From Mactra quadrangularis (taxonomy: Eukaryota > Mollusca > Bivalvia > Venerida > Mactridae), in NCBI GenBank assembly GCA_025267735.1, contig CM046304.1, forward strand, positions 18,354,620-18,418,619: a stretch of 64,000 nt of DNA. Direction: 5' to 3'. The number at the start of each line of letters is the position of its first letter. The first letter of the stretch is position 1. Both the position numbers and the translations under genes were made by a program. Below, piece after piece: positions 37,551 through 48,265 of the stretch. The notes below the pieces were generated by a model, which was not told the origin of the DNA, ran no database searches, and saw only the letters and a list, made by a program, of their open reading frames with translations.

Positions 37551-37635
37551 AAAGGGAGACAATTTAATATGGAATTACCGTATATTCATTTTACCATGAA
37601 TTGAGTTTATAATTCCATATGAAGTTATCTCCCTT
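37551..37635. repeat. Inverted repeat, 26-bp arms
   Basis: AAGGGAGACAATTTAATATG (37552 on) pairs with CATATGAAGTTATCTCCCTT (to 37635). A shorter hairpin with the same GGGAGATAA end lies at 54539-54570. Confidence 0.65.
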
Positions 37636-39009
37636 GGTTAGTATTTTGAACATTAACTATAGAACTTTTTCCACTGTGTACAAACACCATGTTACCACTC
37701 AGATGATATTAGTAAAAGGATTTCTTAATTAATCCGAGTTCCTTCATCTTCATTTCTTATTCACCAATTTCCATTACTTTGTTTTAGTTTCAACTTTTGA
37801 TTATGTGACAAATTTTAAGTATATTTTTATTACACAAATCTTTATAATTGGACAGGAATTATTGGATGTAAAATGTGATGTGTGCTTTTCATCAATAATG
37901 TCCTTAAAATTTTCATGATGAACATATGTGAAAAACTCATTTACTTGAATTTATAAAATCAAATTATTTGTTAATATCCCTCTGATTTTATGTTCAATAT
38001 TATCTCATAAATTTGGAAAACCCTCATGTATTGCAATCATTTACATTGCTTACTCATACTTTTTATCTAACTATGGTCAGTAGTGTTAGTCTATAACCTG
38101 TCTATAGTATTATTTACAATATATGACTATCCAGATAATATTTGGGCTATCCTACTCTGTTGTGCATTGGCATTGGTTTTGTTAAACCTTTCTCAATTAA
38201 ATTCTTAAGTGCATAACTCTAGCATGAATTTAGACTGAATTAACATGAATTTTGACTGATTTTTTGCCCTTGCATGTAAATTTTATAACTTCAAACAATA
38301 AAAGTATTTACTCTGAATTTCCTTTATTTCAATTGGATTGCATATCAATGATTGATTTTGTTTACAAGAGCGCCCTGAATAGTTGAGGGTGCTGTCCATG
38401 GACTGCTCTTATTTATAATTATTTGACTCATACATCATACTTACTTTATTTTTAAAACTTGGTTGTATTTTTTTTGTCCAAGTGTGAACATAACATGGTT
38501 GTAATCATGTGACCATTTCTATATTTGCATTTATCTTTTTATTTTGCATTGAAATGGTCCTAAGGTTGTTCAAATTTTGAGATATTTTTATTTGTTTCAA
38601 AATATATTATTTTTAACATTTTTTTTCACCTTGTTTTTTAATGTTGATACTAATGTCACTGTTGATTTCAGTAAAGGGAAGGGGGAATGTGAACAAGAAA
38701 ATTTTAATCTGAAATTTGATGTACATTACTCATTTATTTCATGATTGCAATTTTTTGATTGATTTTTTTCTAAGAAACCCTAATTATATTTCTTGTTCTA
38801 TTTGTTTAAGACAAACTGAGTTTGTCTCCCTTAGATTTGTAATTTCTGGAGATGGTTTTTACTTTCAGTAAATTGTAATGGGAACAAAATTGTTATTCTT
38901 TCTTGTATTTGTAATTTTCTGAAGAATTTTGGTTTGTGGACTCTGTTGTGATAAAATCTGATTTTTAAAGATATATTTTTACTTTTTTTATGGAAACGAG
39001 GGCTGATCG

Positions 39010-39077
39010 AAACACTATTGTAACTCCATTTGAAAATAAAGGAAGTAACAATATCAAATGGAGTTACAATAGTGTTT
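39010..39077. repeat. Perfect 24-bp inverted repeat
   Basis: AAACACTATTGTAACTCCAT (39010 on) and ATGGAGTTACAATAGTGTTT (to 39077) are exact complements over 24 bases with a 20-base loop. It is a tight hairpin if transcribed. Confidence 0.9.
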
Positions 39078-40104
39078 AGTTTAGCACTATAAAAAATCTA
39101 TCATTATGTGCCATTTTTGTTTCTCTTATAAATTTATGTTTTTGTTGGTAGGCTACCTTGAAAAATACAGATTTGAGATTAAGTAATACTTAAAATTCAA
39201 TTTTGTTATTTTACCTTATATTACTTTCTCAAGTGCATAGAAATACTTGTAATTGATACTTTGCTTTTAATTTGATATCATGAACAATGCTACCTTACTA
39301 ATGTAATGCAGGTATTTTAAAAATGGCCTAGAAAATCTTTTTAATTGTTTGTCTAAGTTAGGAAACACATGTTTTCCTTATTTGTGATCAATGGCAGCAT
39401 AATTTCAAACATTATACTGTAATAAAACAGATTCAATATAGTATGGACTTACAATAAAACAGAATGAAGGTTCATTAATTACATGGCCCCAGCTAACTTA
39501 ATTTACCTTGGAATTTTAATGGCACAGTGTAACCTGTGTTGAAGTGACATAAACCCCTAAGTAACAAACCTGAGAACCCTATTTTTGAGTCTTTGAAGAA
39601 AGGGTTACTTTTGTGTCTAAGTTGAATATCTGTTGTAAACTTTGCTTTTGAGTCTTGGAAACCTTGCTTAAGTCTTTATTGATAATCTTGCTTTTGTTTC
39701 TTAATTAAACATTTTGCTTTCGAGTGTAAGTCAAAATTACTGCTATTGAGTCCTACTATACCAACCTTGCTGCTAAGTTTTGCTTGAAAAAACAACTTGA
39801 TTTTAGTCTATGTTGAAAATTGTCCAAGTTGTTTATTAATTTTATTAGGTACAAAGTATGACTTTTTAAATGGATGGTTAATTAGTTAATTTTACTTTAT
39901 TTCTAGACACAACATATTTATATGAACATATACATTTACATGTCTTGTTATATATAATATAGACACTAGTCATTTGTTGTACAATGTTTTATATGTATGT
40001 GATTTATTCATTGGTTCTTGATTTCAAAGCCATTGCTTTTTTTGATTACATTATGTTATATACAAGATAGCTCATTTGTATCTCATTTATCTGTAACAGA
40101 AGTA

Positions 40105-40260
40105 CAGTACAACCTGAACAACATCCACTGGGAGGGACTAAAGTGTGTTGCTGTTCAGAGGTCATTGTTCTACATAGGTTAAATTCAATTAAAATTACAC
40201 CTAAGGGAAATATCAAAACATATTGTTGTGCTGAGGATTCGTTCTGTACAGGGCTTTTAC
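40105..40260. repeat. Dispersed repeat, second copy of 30085-30285
   Basis: CCACTGGGAGGGACTAAAGT, GCTGTTCAGAGGTC, AGGTTAAATTCAATT, GGGAAATATCAAAA. About three quarters of the bases match by eye. Confidence 0.5.
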
Positions 40261-42129
40261 ATTTGTAGAATGTGAGTAGTCAGACAGTATTCCAACTTTT
40301 TTGGTCACTATTTCCCTAACTCAGTAATGATCATAATTTCAAAAAAAAATTCATAGATTACAGATTCCAGTGTTTATGTTAATAAACTTGTTAAACAACT
40401 TAATGAAACAAGTCCTCTGTAAAGAGATTGACCAGAATTATCTTATGGAATGGTATTCTTCTCTTGTTGACAAAATTTAATGTGAAGTGCAATGTCAAGT
40501 GTATAATTTAATGAAAATCATAAAAAGCTTGGACCATGAAATAAAGTGCCTATGAATATATTCCTATATTTTGTAGACATTTTTTATGTACTATCTGTAT
40601 TGTGATGTCTGGTTAACTCATGTTTTATCTTTTAATTAACTTATTAATTATATACATATTAACTCACTACGTTTTTATGTCTATGTTTCGAGTAATCTTT
40701 ACCATTATGGCTGGAATTCGAAATTTGACTACCAGGACACGTTCATGCGGAATGACAAGTGAAATAATGCTCTTGTCTTCGGAGATAGATTTATGAATCC
40801 CATGCCTGTAATGTTGATCAGATCTTGACTTTTCTAAATCCAGATTTTTTATTTTTATGTGGCTTAGGATTCATGTTATGTCTCTGCTTTATTATGTTGT
40901 TTATTTCAAAACTTGGACTATAATTTTGTATGGTCAAAGTTATAAGGGTTGTGGGTAAGAATATTAATGATCAAAAATCTTACAACAATACAATATTGAA
41001 GAATTTATGACCATAATCAGTTGTAATATGCTTGATAGTATTGGCCCCTGTTCAGTTTAATTTTTGTGATTCACTAGTTGGTTTTAAGTAAAGTTGGTTT
41101 GGATAAGTTTTTCAAGTGCAATTTTTATCTTATATTTTTTATTTGCCTTAGAAAGTCTAAGTGTTTGTCTTTAATCATTATGACTTGATCAGTGTTGGTA
41201 CAATGTATTAGTCATATGGTTACTAGTTCTTTATTTCCATTTATAAATGATATACAAATTAGATTTCTTGCTATTCTTAGTTTGAGTTACACTGGTATTT
41301 CTGAGGAGTATTTATACTCTAAAAAGTTGACTTGTGGCCATGAAAATATTTATTGATGAATTCTTTTAGGATTAACTCTGATTTCATGTTTTGCTCAAAT
41401 CTTGATACTAACAACATACAAATGTATTTGTTCATTGTTGTTAATTGTTTATGGCGCCGTCTGATGATTTTTGGTTCTTACAACTTCCTTCTTAGAAAGG
41501 TACAATTATGTTAAGGAAATTGAGTTTTTATAGATAATATGAAATTAAATAACATTTACATCTTTCAGTTTTTCTTATGAATTAAGGCAGCCAAATTGGC
41601 TTAAAATACAGTAATGCTGATTTGATTCTTGGTCATATTAGGTTAGACTCTGATTCATGAGAATTCCACAAAAATGGCCTTTTTTATGTATGGGTAATTC
41701 TGCAACTGATAAATCATGATCAAATCAAAAGTTTAAATAAAGTCTTTGAACTCAATGAAGAAATTATTTCAAGAAGAGATATATGTTTAATTCAATATGC
41801 TATCATAAAAATAATTAAATCATGAAAATATTTTAAAATGTTGCAAGTTAGGATTGTCTTGTCTATTTTCTATCATTATATTCTTGAAATGTTATTCAAA
41901 CGTTCATTTCTTTGTTTTCATTATTTAGGGACCAGAGATTAAGAAGATTTATGCCAGAAATTTTGTTCAGAAATAATACTTAATAACATATTGGTATAAG
42001 ATTTTTAGGACAGAGTTATTGGCTTTCGGAACACCTCGACCATTCACTGAATGAATAATCTTGAAAGGATTTGTGGGGGGTCCACCTAGAATATTGGGTT
42101 TTTACTATGTTCATGAAGTGAAGCACATA

Positions 42130-42295
42130 GCAGTCACAAATTGTGACAAAAAATTCATGGGAACTCAAATTCATGTAAGAACAGGGCTATTTGAAGGGGT
42201 CGACACGGAATCCCTAACTAAGCATCACTCGGATTCCTCCCAAGTTTTTGGGATCCTTGGAATCCCAGGGAACTGATCCCAGTAGAGCCCTGAGT
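42130..42295. repeat. Dispersed repeat, second copy of 28480-28710
   Basis: TTCATGGGAACTCAAATTCA then TTCCTCCCAAGTTTTTGGGA and TCCTTGGAATCCCAGGG. The 71-codon frame across it has no family features. Confidence 0.55.
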
Positions 42296-42651
42296 TATTA
42301 TTCAAAACTTATTATCTATGCTTACCTTATACTTTGTGTTACAATATACTATAACCAGCCAGTTATTGATACATTGACTTTATTGTTTCTTATTTCACTA
42401 CAATAAAGACTTGCTGGACAACATCATACAACAAATATACATTTACTGTTGTTGATTCAATATTTTTATGTTTATTTTTCTCTTCTTTTTTAATGATATA
42501 TATGTATATTGTTTGGTAAAAACATTTTGTAGAAATATTGTAATTTTGTATTCAAACTGAAGACGGCTATTAAAATAGAGTCATCAGGACATTGATTGTT
42601 GTGTTTTGTTTCTTGCCCTAATTATTATTCTTCTAAGTATATATCAAGCCT

Positions 42652-42925
42652 ACCCAGCTAGCTCAGTTGGTTGCACACAAGATTACTGATCAGACTTTTG
42701 AGGAGCTTGGTCATGAAATAATTTCTACAGCCATTCTCCCTCCTACCACTGATTCTAAATCATGTAGAATAGTAGTCAGTCACTGACAGAAGTATGCGCC
42801 TAGAAGTTGGTTAAGAGCTAAATTCATAGAACAGTCTTCAGGAACTGAGTAGGGGGACTGACTGCCATGGTATATAACCTATACAATGTGTTGCTCAGCG
42901 CTAAACCCAACAAAAACAAAAACTT
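42652..42925 (+). mobile_element. SINE family B
   Basis: Head AGCTAGCTCAGTTGGTTGCA, then TCATGAAATAATTTCTACAG, CATTCTCCCTCCTACCACTG, GTCAGTCACTGACAGAAGTA and tail ATGTGTTGCTCAGCGCTAAA with a CAAAAACAAAAA end. The B-box is lost. Confidence 0.75.
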
Positions 42926-43866
42926 TATATTAAGCACAATTAGCTTGGCTCTGAATCAGAGATTTTAGAAGGGAGACTACTAAAACCTAGAAGGCTTGCT
43001 CAACAGCAATAAAGAATATAGTCATCTTAACCTGTCTTTAGTTTGTACTTGTTGTGCAAAGTACTTGCATACAATTTTGAAATTGGTCGCATTTCTTTAA
43101 AATTTCTTGCTGTGTTGTCATTCATCAACCATAGCAAACAGAGTACTGCATATCCTCCTTTGAGATAGTCTAATGTACATTTATATGATGGAACCAGAAG
43201 AGGTCACATTATAAAGCAACTTTCCTCAACTATTATTCACTAAATCTTGCCTTAAACTGGACATTCAAGTGAGCATATAGAATGCTTCTTAAGGTAGTTA
43301 AAAGTTTTGAAAATAGATTTGGTTCAAGTTTAATTGATCACAGACCATATGAGATGTAGTTCCTTGGCTTAGAAAATATGAGAAAAAATATATTGAAAAA
43401 AGCACCTAAAGATCCTCTTCGTCAATTTAAGAATAACACCTTCATACATGTATACTCTCGCCCATTGAAAGCATTTGTTGTAAATTCAATTTGTAAGAAT
43501 GCAAGAATTGTGAAGACTGGAGTAACTCAGTTATTTACACTGAATTCATGACAACTATTCTCCACTATAATTACATGTTTGCATTTCATGCTGTCCTGGA
43601 TATAGTCTATACATCTTGGGCTACAATGAAATAAAAAACATTATATTGATAATATGATTCCTCTATATGTTACATCAGGTATAAAATTAGTTAGTATCCA
43701 TGACAATGTCATTGACATCATTTCTTTTGTACCGAAATTGTAAACACGTACGGTCAAGCAGGATCATAAAATTGATGCTTATTAAGTTATGCTACCATCA
43801 CATCGTAAACAGACTTCTTACAAATGCTTATGTATTGCACGATCCTTAGTCCACCTTTTTTAATGG

Positions 43867-44139
43867 ATTTAACGCAGTGTCAACACAATTTAGGTCATTT
43901 TACGGCGTCCAGCGCACCTAACCTAGCTTTCCTGGACCATTGCATAACCAGTACTCGCCTACCCTTCCACAAGGCCGGAAACTTCTCTATATTATCTAAT
44001 CAATGGAGGAAAATTGACATTATTGTCTAATTTTCATGGAAGGGTATAACCTCCCCGGGTGGGATTCGAACCCGTACTCCCTTGAGGACACGAGATTCCA
44101 AATCCCGGCGCGCTACCAACTGCGCTATCGACCCGGGTT
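43867..44139 (-). mobile_element. SINE family A, full length
   Basis: Read on the minus strand: GGGTCGATAGCGCAGTTGGT (A-box), GGGTTCGAATCCCACCCGGG (B-box), GAGGTTATACCCTTCC, then the shared body and a TGTTGACACTGCGTTAAATC tail. It is the best preserved family A copy. The 68- and 72-codon frames overlapping it are by-products. Confidence 0.85.
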
Positions 44140-44282
44140 ACTAATCCACCTTCACATACACAGATTGTCTTACGAGTCCTTATGGATTGCCACCTTGTAG
44201 TCAACGCAAGTATCCGTAAATAACTCATTGACATCTGTTCATAACTCGTCACATTGGAAGACCTGTCAAACTTTGTTAACTT

Positions 44283-44395
44283 TCACAGACCCTCTGCTAA
44301 ATCTGGAGATTTAGCCTTTCCAGGAATGGTAAGAAAGTTGACTGACCGCCATGATATGATCCATACAATGTGTTACCATGGCGTGAATATTCAAT
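44283..44395 (+). mobile_element. SINE family B, 3' fragment
   Basis: GCTAAATCTGGAGATTTAGC, CTTTCCAGGAATGG, GTTGACTGACCGCCATGATA and ACAATGTGTTACCATGGCGT. Confidence 0.6.
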
Positions 44396-44654
44396 AACTG
44401 TTGAAGGAACTGTTCACGGTCTATCATTAGGTCAGTGACCAGATGGCTCAGAGTATAATAATTATATACTTACTGGATTATAATACATCATTAATCAACA
44501 TTTTGTAATAACCTTATGGTAGATTTATCCCTATCATCATTCGTGGGTATAAGCCGCTTATTAATGTTATTATAATAATTACTAATATTTTTACATGTGA
44601 CGTGCAATCTGATCACCTCAGTCTTTATGTCATGCTTTTTACATGTGATATGCC

Positions 44655-44699
44655 TTCTGATCTCAATAGCTTCCTTAACTTTCCTTTTCCATAGATTCT
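44655..44699 (-). mobile_element. Inverted scrap of the Penelope-like tail
   Basis: TCTCAATAGCTTCCTTAACT and TTCCTTTTCCATAGA form a 40-base reverse copy of 44815-44855. It lies 5' of the plus-strand ORF remnant, an inverted arrangement that is known for Penelope-like elements. Confidence 0.6.
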
Positions 44700-44726
44700 C
44701 CTTTTAAACATTTAAAGCAAACGTGA

Positions 44727-44951
44727 TCTGCTATTTATGAACATTGCACCAACAAAGGACACAAAATCGATCCCAGTAATACAAAAGTGATAACATCTGA
44801 GTCTTCTGAGAAGTATCTATGGAAAAGGAAAGTTAAGGAAGCTATTGAGATCAAACAACGCAGACCATTTCTGAACCGGGACGAGGGACTGGAGCTACCA
44901 TTGGTTCACAACAGGCTCCTCGTATCACGTGACCCTTTACCGGTCATGTGA
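44727..44951 (+). pseudogene. Penelope-like element, ORF 3' end (GIY-YIG part)
   Basis: A frame open from 44727 to TGA at 44949-44951 gives about 74 residues matching my memory of the end of Penelope-like retroelement proteins: EHCTNKGHKIDPSNTKVI, then KRKVKEAIEIKQRRP, LNRDEGLELP and a short basic end. The His, Lys-Glu-Ala-Ile-Glu-Ile and Leu-Asn-Arg-Asp patterns belong to the GIY-YIG endonuclease C-terminal half. A TGA closes the frame just upstream and the reverse transcriptase is absent, so this is a 5'-truncated dead copy. It is followed at once by a hammerhead-like core, as is usual in this class. Confidence 0.75.
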
Positions 44952-44966
44952 TCAAAAATCAGTCAG

Positions 44967-44994
44967 CTGAGAAGGTGATGTGACGTCACCGAAA
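44967..44994 (+). ncRNA. Hammerhead-ribozyme-like core, one base short
   Basis: CTGAGA, then AGGTGATGTGACGTCACC (a stem of GGTGA/TCACC), then GAAA. This is the hammerhead order CUGANGA - stem II - GAAA with the N missing. It lies 16 bases after the Penelope-like stop codon. The deletion should abolish or weaken cleavage. Stems I and III were not proven. Confidence 0.4.
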
Positions 44995-45076
44995 ATTTCA
45001 AGGTAAATAAATATTCGCTCCGAGTTGAAGAAAATTAACTCCAAGTTCATGAAATGGTTTACCTATGACAGACGTA

Positions 45077-45634
45077 TGTAGCGCCGTTAAACGTCGCAAC
45101 GCCGCTAAACGTCGCAATCGCCCTGCCGTTAAACGTCGCAACGCTGACGGTAAACGTCGCAAAAAATCGAATGCCGTTAAACGTCGCAACCTTGCCGCTA
45201 AACGTCGCACTTAGTAGGAAGGTATAGTATCGAGCCTAATCAACACACAAATATTACATAGGACAAATATGACTTCAAAGCAGCCACTCTTAGACTCATA
45301 GCAACCATCAACATATCCTTAGCAACCACCCCTTGGTCCACAGCAACCACTCTTAAACCTAATGCCAATCGCCTTAAGGCCAAAAGTATCCACTATACTG
45401 TCCATAGCAACCGATTTGAGTTCCGTAGCAACCGTAATTGCACTTTTAATATCCATTTAAATATCAAATGGAATAACTCTCGCGGCCATAAACTTTATCT
45501 CAGTGTCTATTTTGATCATCTTCGGATCAACTTTCAAACTTGGTCATGTTGAGTTAGATCTAGATAGGCAAGCGCTATAGAGACCTTATTCAGTTACGAC
45601 GTTTAGCGGCGTTGCGACGTTTAACGGCGCTACA
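45077..45634. mobile_element. 558-bp TIR element with GCCGTTAAACGTCGCAA sub-repeats
   Basis: The 41-bp ends, 45077-45117 (TGTAGCGCCGTTAAACGTCG...) and 45594-45634 (complement), match at 40 of 41 positions. The left side carries six copies of the 17-mer GCCGTTAAACGTCGCAA or close variants (45084-45210), two of them inside the inverted end. The middle has five TAGCAACC words (45240-45435). No transposase, so non-autonomous. No clear target duplication. The Arg/Leu-rich 70-codon minus frame at 44998-45210 is a by-product of the sub-repeats. Confidence 0.85.
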
Positions 45635-45736
45635 ATGTTTCTGGGAATATAGGTCAGGTAAACTGTCCTCTGTAAAATGACCATTACTTGTGTTGACACG
45701 GCATTAAACACAATTAAATCATACTAATACATAATT
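45635..45736 (+). repeat. 102-bp direct repeat, left copy (retrotransposon flank)
   Basis: Identical over 102 bases to 49745-49846. It starts ATGTTTCTGGGAATATAGG and contains the 3' part of a family A SINE (TGTTGACACGGCATTAAACA). The left border coincides exactly with the end of the TIR element at 45634, and the right border with the 3' end of the Ngaro-like element. Confidence 0.95.
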
Positions 45737-45891
45737 ATTTCAGCTCAAAGTAAAACTATTGAATAAAACAACAAGAATATTAGATAATATGATTTAATTA
45801 GGCAATTGTCACCTCAAATTGAATGTATAGTATAAATTTGAGGAAAATAACAATTTTGTTCAAATATAACAATATATAGGGCGAAAGAATA
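45733..45891 (-). repeat. Ngaro-like split direct repeat, B2 copy
   Basis: 159 bases identical to 46338-46496. In element orientation it is the outer 3' repeat. Confidence 0.92.
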
Positions 45892-46337
45892 TTAATTTTC
45901 AACACTTTGACAAAGTACTAGACTTAGAACTAATAATTATAATAATGCAGGGCATTATAAAACACATAATAAACAAAGCTAGCACAAAACAATAAACAAA
46001 CATATATAAACAAAACAACTTTATAAATATTCTCCATTCTTTAACATGGAAACATCAACTCAGCATTCAACTGGGCATATAAATATAGCTATAAATTTAA
46101 TCTAATTTCTTAAAGGGTGGGAAGGGTGGGAATTTCAAAAACAATATTTAACGTAATTACGACTGATCGCCCTAACAAACAAATTGACAGTGGCGCGCCT
46201 AGACAAAAATTTTTCTTCCTTCAGTGAACTTAATAATCTAAACCAATCAGATTACTGCAATCTACAAAACAATTAACGCTTGAACAAATTTTGATCGGGT
46301 TCAATAATTAGGTATTTTAAAGGTTTTAAAATATATC
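45892..46337 (-). repeat. Internal segment between B1 and B2 (candidate A2)
   Basis: 446 bases, unique in the window, holding GGGTGGGAAGGGTGGG (46117-46132) and the CpG-rich patch GACAGTGGCGCGCCTAGACA (46184-46203). In split-direct-repeat elements the stretch between B1 and B2 is a copy of the 5' end, so promoter signals are expected here. The 5' partner is lost, so identity cannot be checked inside the window. Confidence 0.5.
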
Positions 46338-46496
46338 AATTATTTCAGCTCAAAGTAAAACTATTGAATAAAACAACAAGAATATTAGATAATATGATTT
46401 AATTAGGCAATTGTCACCTCAAATTGAATGTATAGTATAAATTTGAGGAAAATAACAATTTTGTTCAAATATAACAATATATAGGGCGAAAGAATA
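46338..46496 (-). repeat. Ngaro-like split direct repeat, B1 copy
   Basis: 159 bases identical to 45733-45891. It encodes the last about 31 codons and stop of the recombinase frame, including the region of the catalytic Tyr. Confidence 0.92.
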
Positions 46497-47395
46497 AGTT
46501 GTATCAAATCAGATGGTAACTGTTTTTGAAAAGCAAGGGTAGCGAAGCCCCTGCGGAAGGAATGAGTTGAAAATTCTACAGGGTTATATCTAGCTGATTT
46601 AAGTACTTGTCTCAATTTTTTGAGATACATATTATACATTATTACTTGATTGTTCGGTAATCTAAACAAAAATTCATCATTGATACCAGGACTAACCTTC
46701 ATTAATTCAGAAAATGCTTCCACTGGGCATAAGCAGGAGTCTTTTATTCTTACTAAAGGAGTTTGTAATATGCGTTCTCCTGATTGAATGGTTTTTGTCC
46801 ACCTATGATTAATTTTAAGACCATAATTAGTTATTTCAATATCTCTCCACAATATACATTTCTTTTCTATCATATCTGATTTATTAGTTGGAACTAAGTT
46901 TGACTTTCTTGCCAACAAAAAGAATGCAAACAAAAACAAACACCAAAAAACTTTGTTATCATCAGTTTTCATGTCCATAACAGCATGCATATCCATCAAT
47001 ATTTCAGGAGTTATTGTCCTTGCCTTTTTTGGAAGATGTTGTTTTTGTTTTGCTATTCCTTTAAATGATAAATTTAATAGAAAAAGGTTTATATTGTCTA
47101 TAGAATATCCTAACAGTAAGTGCATTGTTTTAATACCACTAACATAATTCCTTATAGCTTCTACAGATTTAAATGATCTACTTAAAAACTGACTATATAA
47201 TTGTAAAGTTTCTGTATTAGTTGGTAAAAATTTTAATTTAAAATAGAAACAAAACATCAGGAATGATTCCCACTGGATTTTTAAATTTCTTCTGGTACCT
47301 TCTGCATAAGCTAATCTATTAGAAATTTTGAGATCATTCTTCAATTCATGTAAATACTTTTCTGAAAGATAATGAAAATACACCTTAATATAATT
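46403..47395 (-). CDS. Tyrosine recombinase of the Ngaro-like element
   Basis: Integrates the circular DNA copy of the element. The frame opens directly after the TAA at 47398-47396 and stays open to 46403 (330 codons). There is no early ATG; GTG at 47383 and later ATGs exist. N-terminal SAM-like part: EGTRRNLKIQWESFLMFC. Catalytic part: LARKSNLVP (first Arg), HSFRRGFATLAFQ (His-x-x-Arg) and YILLYLN (catalytic Tyr region, encoded in B1). Between LPSDLIQ and the Tyr the usual GDW-like stretch seems shortened by about three residues, exactly where unique sequence meets B1. This may impair activity. The lack of start codon and the in-frame junction with RNase H suggest expression as a fusion or by reinitiation. 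Confidence 0.85.
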   Translation of the reverse strand, partial: NYIKVYFHYLSEKYLHELKNDLKISNRLAYAEGTRRNLKIQWESFLMFCFYFKLKFLPTNTETLQLYSQFLSRSFKSVEAIRNYVSGIKTMHLLLGYSIDNINLFLLNLSFKGIAKQKQHLPKKARTITPEILMDMHAVMDMKTDDNKVFWCLFLFAFFLLARKSNLVPTNKSDMIEKKCILWRDIEITNYGLKINHRWTKTIQSGERILQTPLVRIKDSCLCPVEAFSELMKVSPGINDEFLFRLPNNQVIMYNMYLKKLRQVLKSARYNPVEFSTHSFRRGFATLAFQKQLPSDLIQLILSPYILLYLNKIVIFLKFILYIQFEVTIA

Positions 47396-48265
47396 TTACC
47401 ACTGATGGTTGAATTTGAAATCTGAGTTAGTAATTCTACACTCTTCTAATTCTAATTCACTAGTAAGTTTGAAAAATTCTTTTTCATGTATTGGACTCAA
47501 ATGCCACCTAGATAAATGATCTGCTAGTCTATTTTCTACAGAAGACAAATGTTCTGCCTTAATTTCAAAACCATGAATAGATGATAATAGACATATTTCT
47601 CTTAAACAGTTCTGCATAAAAGTACATCTTGCTTTTCCAGAATTAATAGTTATACAAACTGCTAAATTGTCACACAATACTTTAATTCTTAGTCCTTGAA
47701 AACAATGTCCCCACTTTTTTATACAAATAACCAATGATAGCATTTCCAATGCACTAATATGTAAATTTGATTTCAATATGAAATTAGGAAATTCTGCATG
47801 AAAATATTTTCCAGCCCAAAATCCACCACAACCAGTTAAACAACTATCCGACGAAAAAATTGTGTCTGGTTTGCACCACATAATATCTGATAATATAGAA
47901 ATTCCGTTATAAACATCTAAAAAGGTATTCCACCATTTTAAATCTTTTCTTGTTTCTGAAGGTATTTTAAACTTTTTATGTCTATTTTTTGAGTGTATAG
48001 TTCTTAACCAGTTAAGAAGTCTATTTATAAATACCCTACTAGATTTTACACATGCTCCAACAAAGTTCAGCTTTCCTAATAATGATTGAATATCTTTAAT
48101 GGATGCTTTACGTTTTCTTAACCATATTTGTATTAAAATTTTTATCTCTACAAGACGTTCTGGTGTGATTTCCATTGTCATTTTTTGGGAATCAAACCAT
48201 ACTCCTAAAAAGGACATTCTAGTACACGGTGGAGTACTTTTTCTCTTTAGATTCCTCGATTCCAC
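47396..48265 (-). CDS. Reverse transcriptase thumb and RNase H of the Ngaro-like element
   Basis: This frame is +1 relative to the upstream reverse transcriptase frame and overlaps it at 48265-48219. It starts within the thumb/connection (RMSFLGVWFDSQKMTM, SIKDIQSLLGKLNF) and continues into RNase H: FSSDSCLTGCGGFW (first Asp), ALEMLSL (Glu), VLCDNLAVC (Asp) and LADHLSR (last Asp). All four acidic residues of the active site are present. The frame ends HQW-TAA at 47398-47396 and the recombinase continues in the same frame after the stop. RNase H removes the RNA strand during reverse transcription. Confidence 0.85.
   Translation of the reverse strand: MESRNLKRKSTPPCTRMSFLGVWFDSQKMTMEITPERLVEIKILIQIWLRKRKASIKDIQSLLGKLNFVGACVKSSRVFINRLLNWLRTIHSKNRHKKFKIPSETRKDLKWWNTFLDVYNGISILSDIMWCKPDTIFSSDSCLTGCGGFWAGKYFHAEFPNFILKSNLHISALEMLSLVICIKKWGHCFQGLRIKVLCDNLAVCITINSGKARCTFMQNCLREICLLSSIHGFEIKAEHLSSVENRLADHLSRWHLSPIHEKEFFKLTSELELEECRITNSDFKFNHQW

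Larger units (their letters stand above)
34563..42651. other. Intergenic / possible 3' UTR, no gene seen
   Basis: About 8 kb with no convincing coding exon. The plus strand is rich in T throughout, which fits transcription from the tetraspanin running on, but no end can be placed. Candidate AATAAA signals include those near 34818 and 38298. A CGCTTTTGAACATATATTC...ATAATAATAATAATG repeat tail lies at 35907-35975. Hairpins and short repeats inside are listed separately. Confidence 0.4.

Noticed and set aside
43867..44139. True tRNA genes at the GGTTCGAATCC boxes (3432, 4364, 43867, 33803, 54295)
   Set aside because: Each is followed by a shared SINE body and tail or lacks a foldable acceptor stem; they are SINE heads.
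44998..45210. Arg/Leu-repeat protein on the minus strand
   Set aside because: It is the translation of the 17-bp sub-repeats of a terminal-inverted-repeat element.
46403..47395. Phage or Crypton-type integrase on its own
   Set aside because: It directly follows RT and RNase H in the same orientation and lies inside split direct repeats, so it belongs to the retrotransposon.
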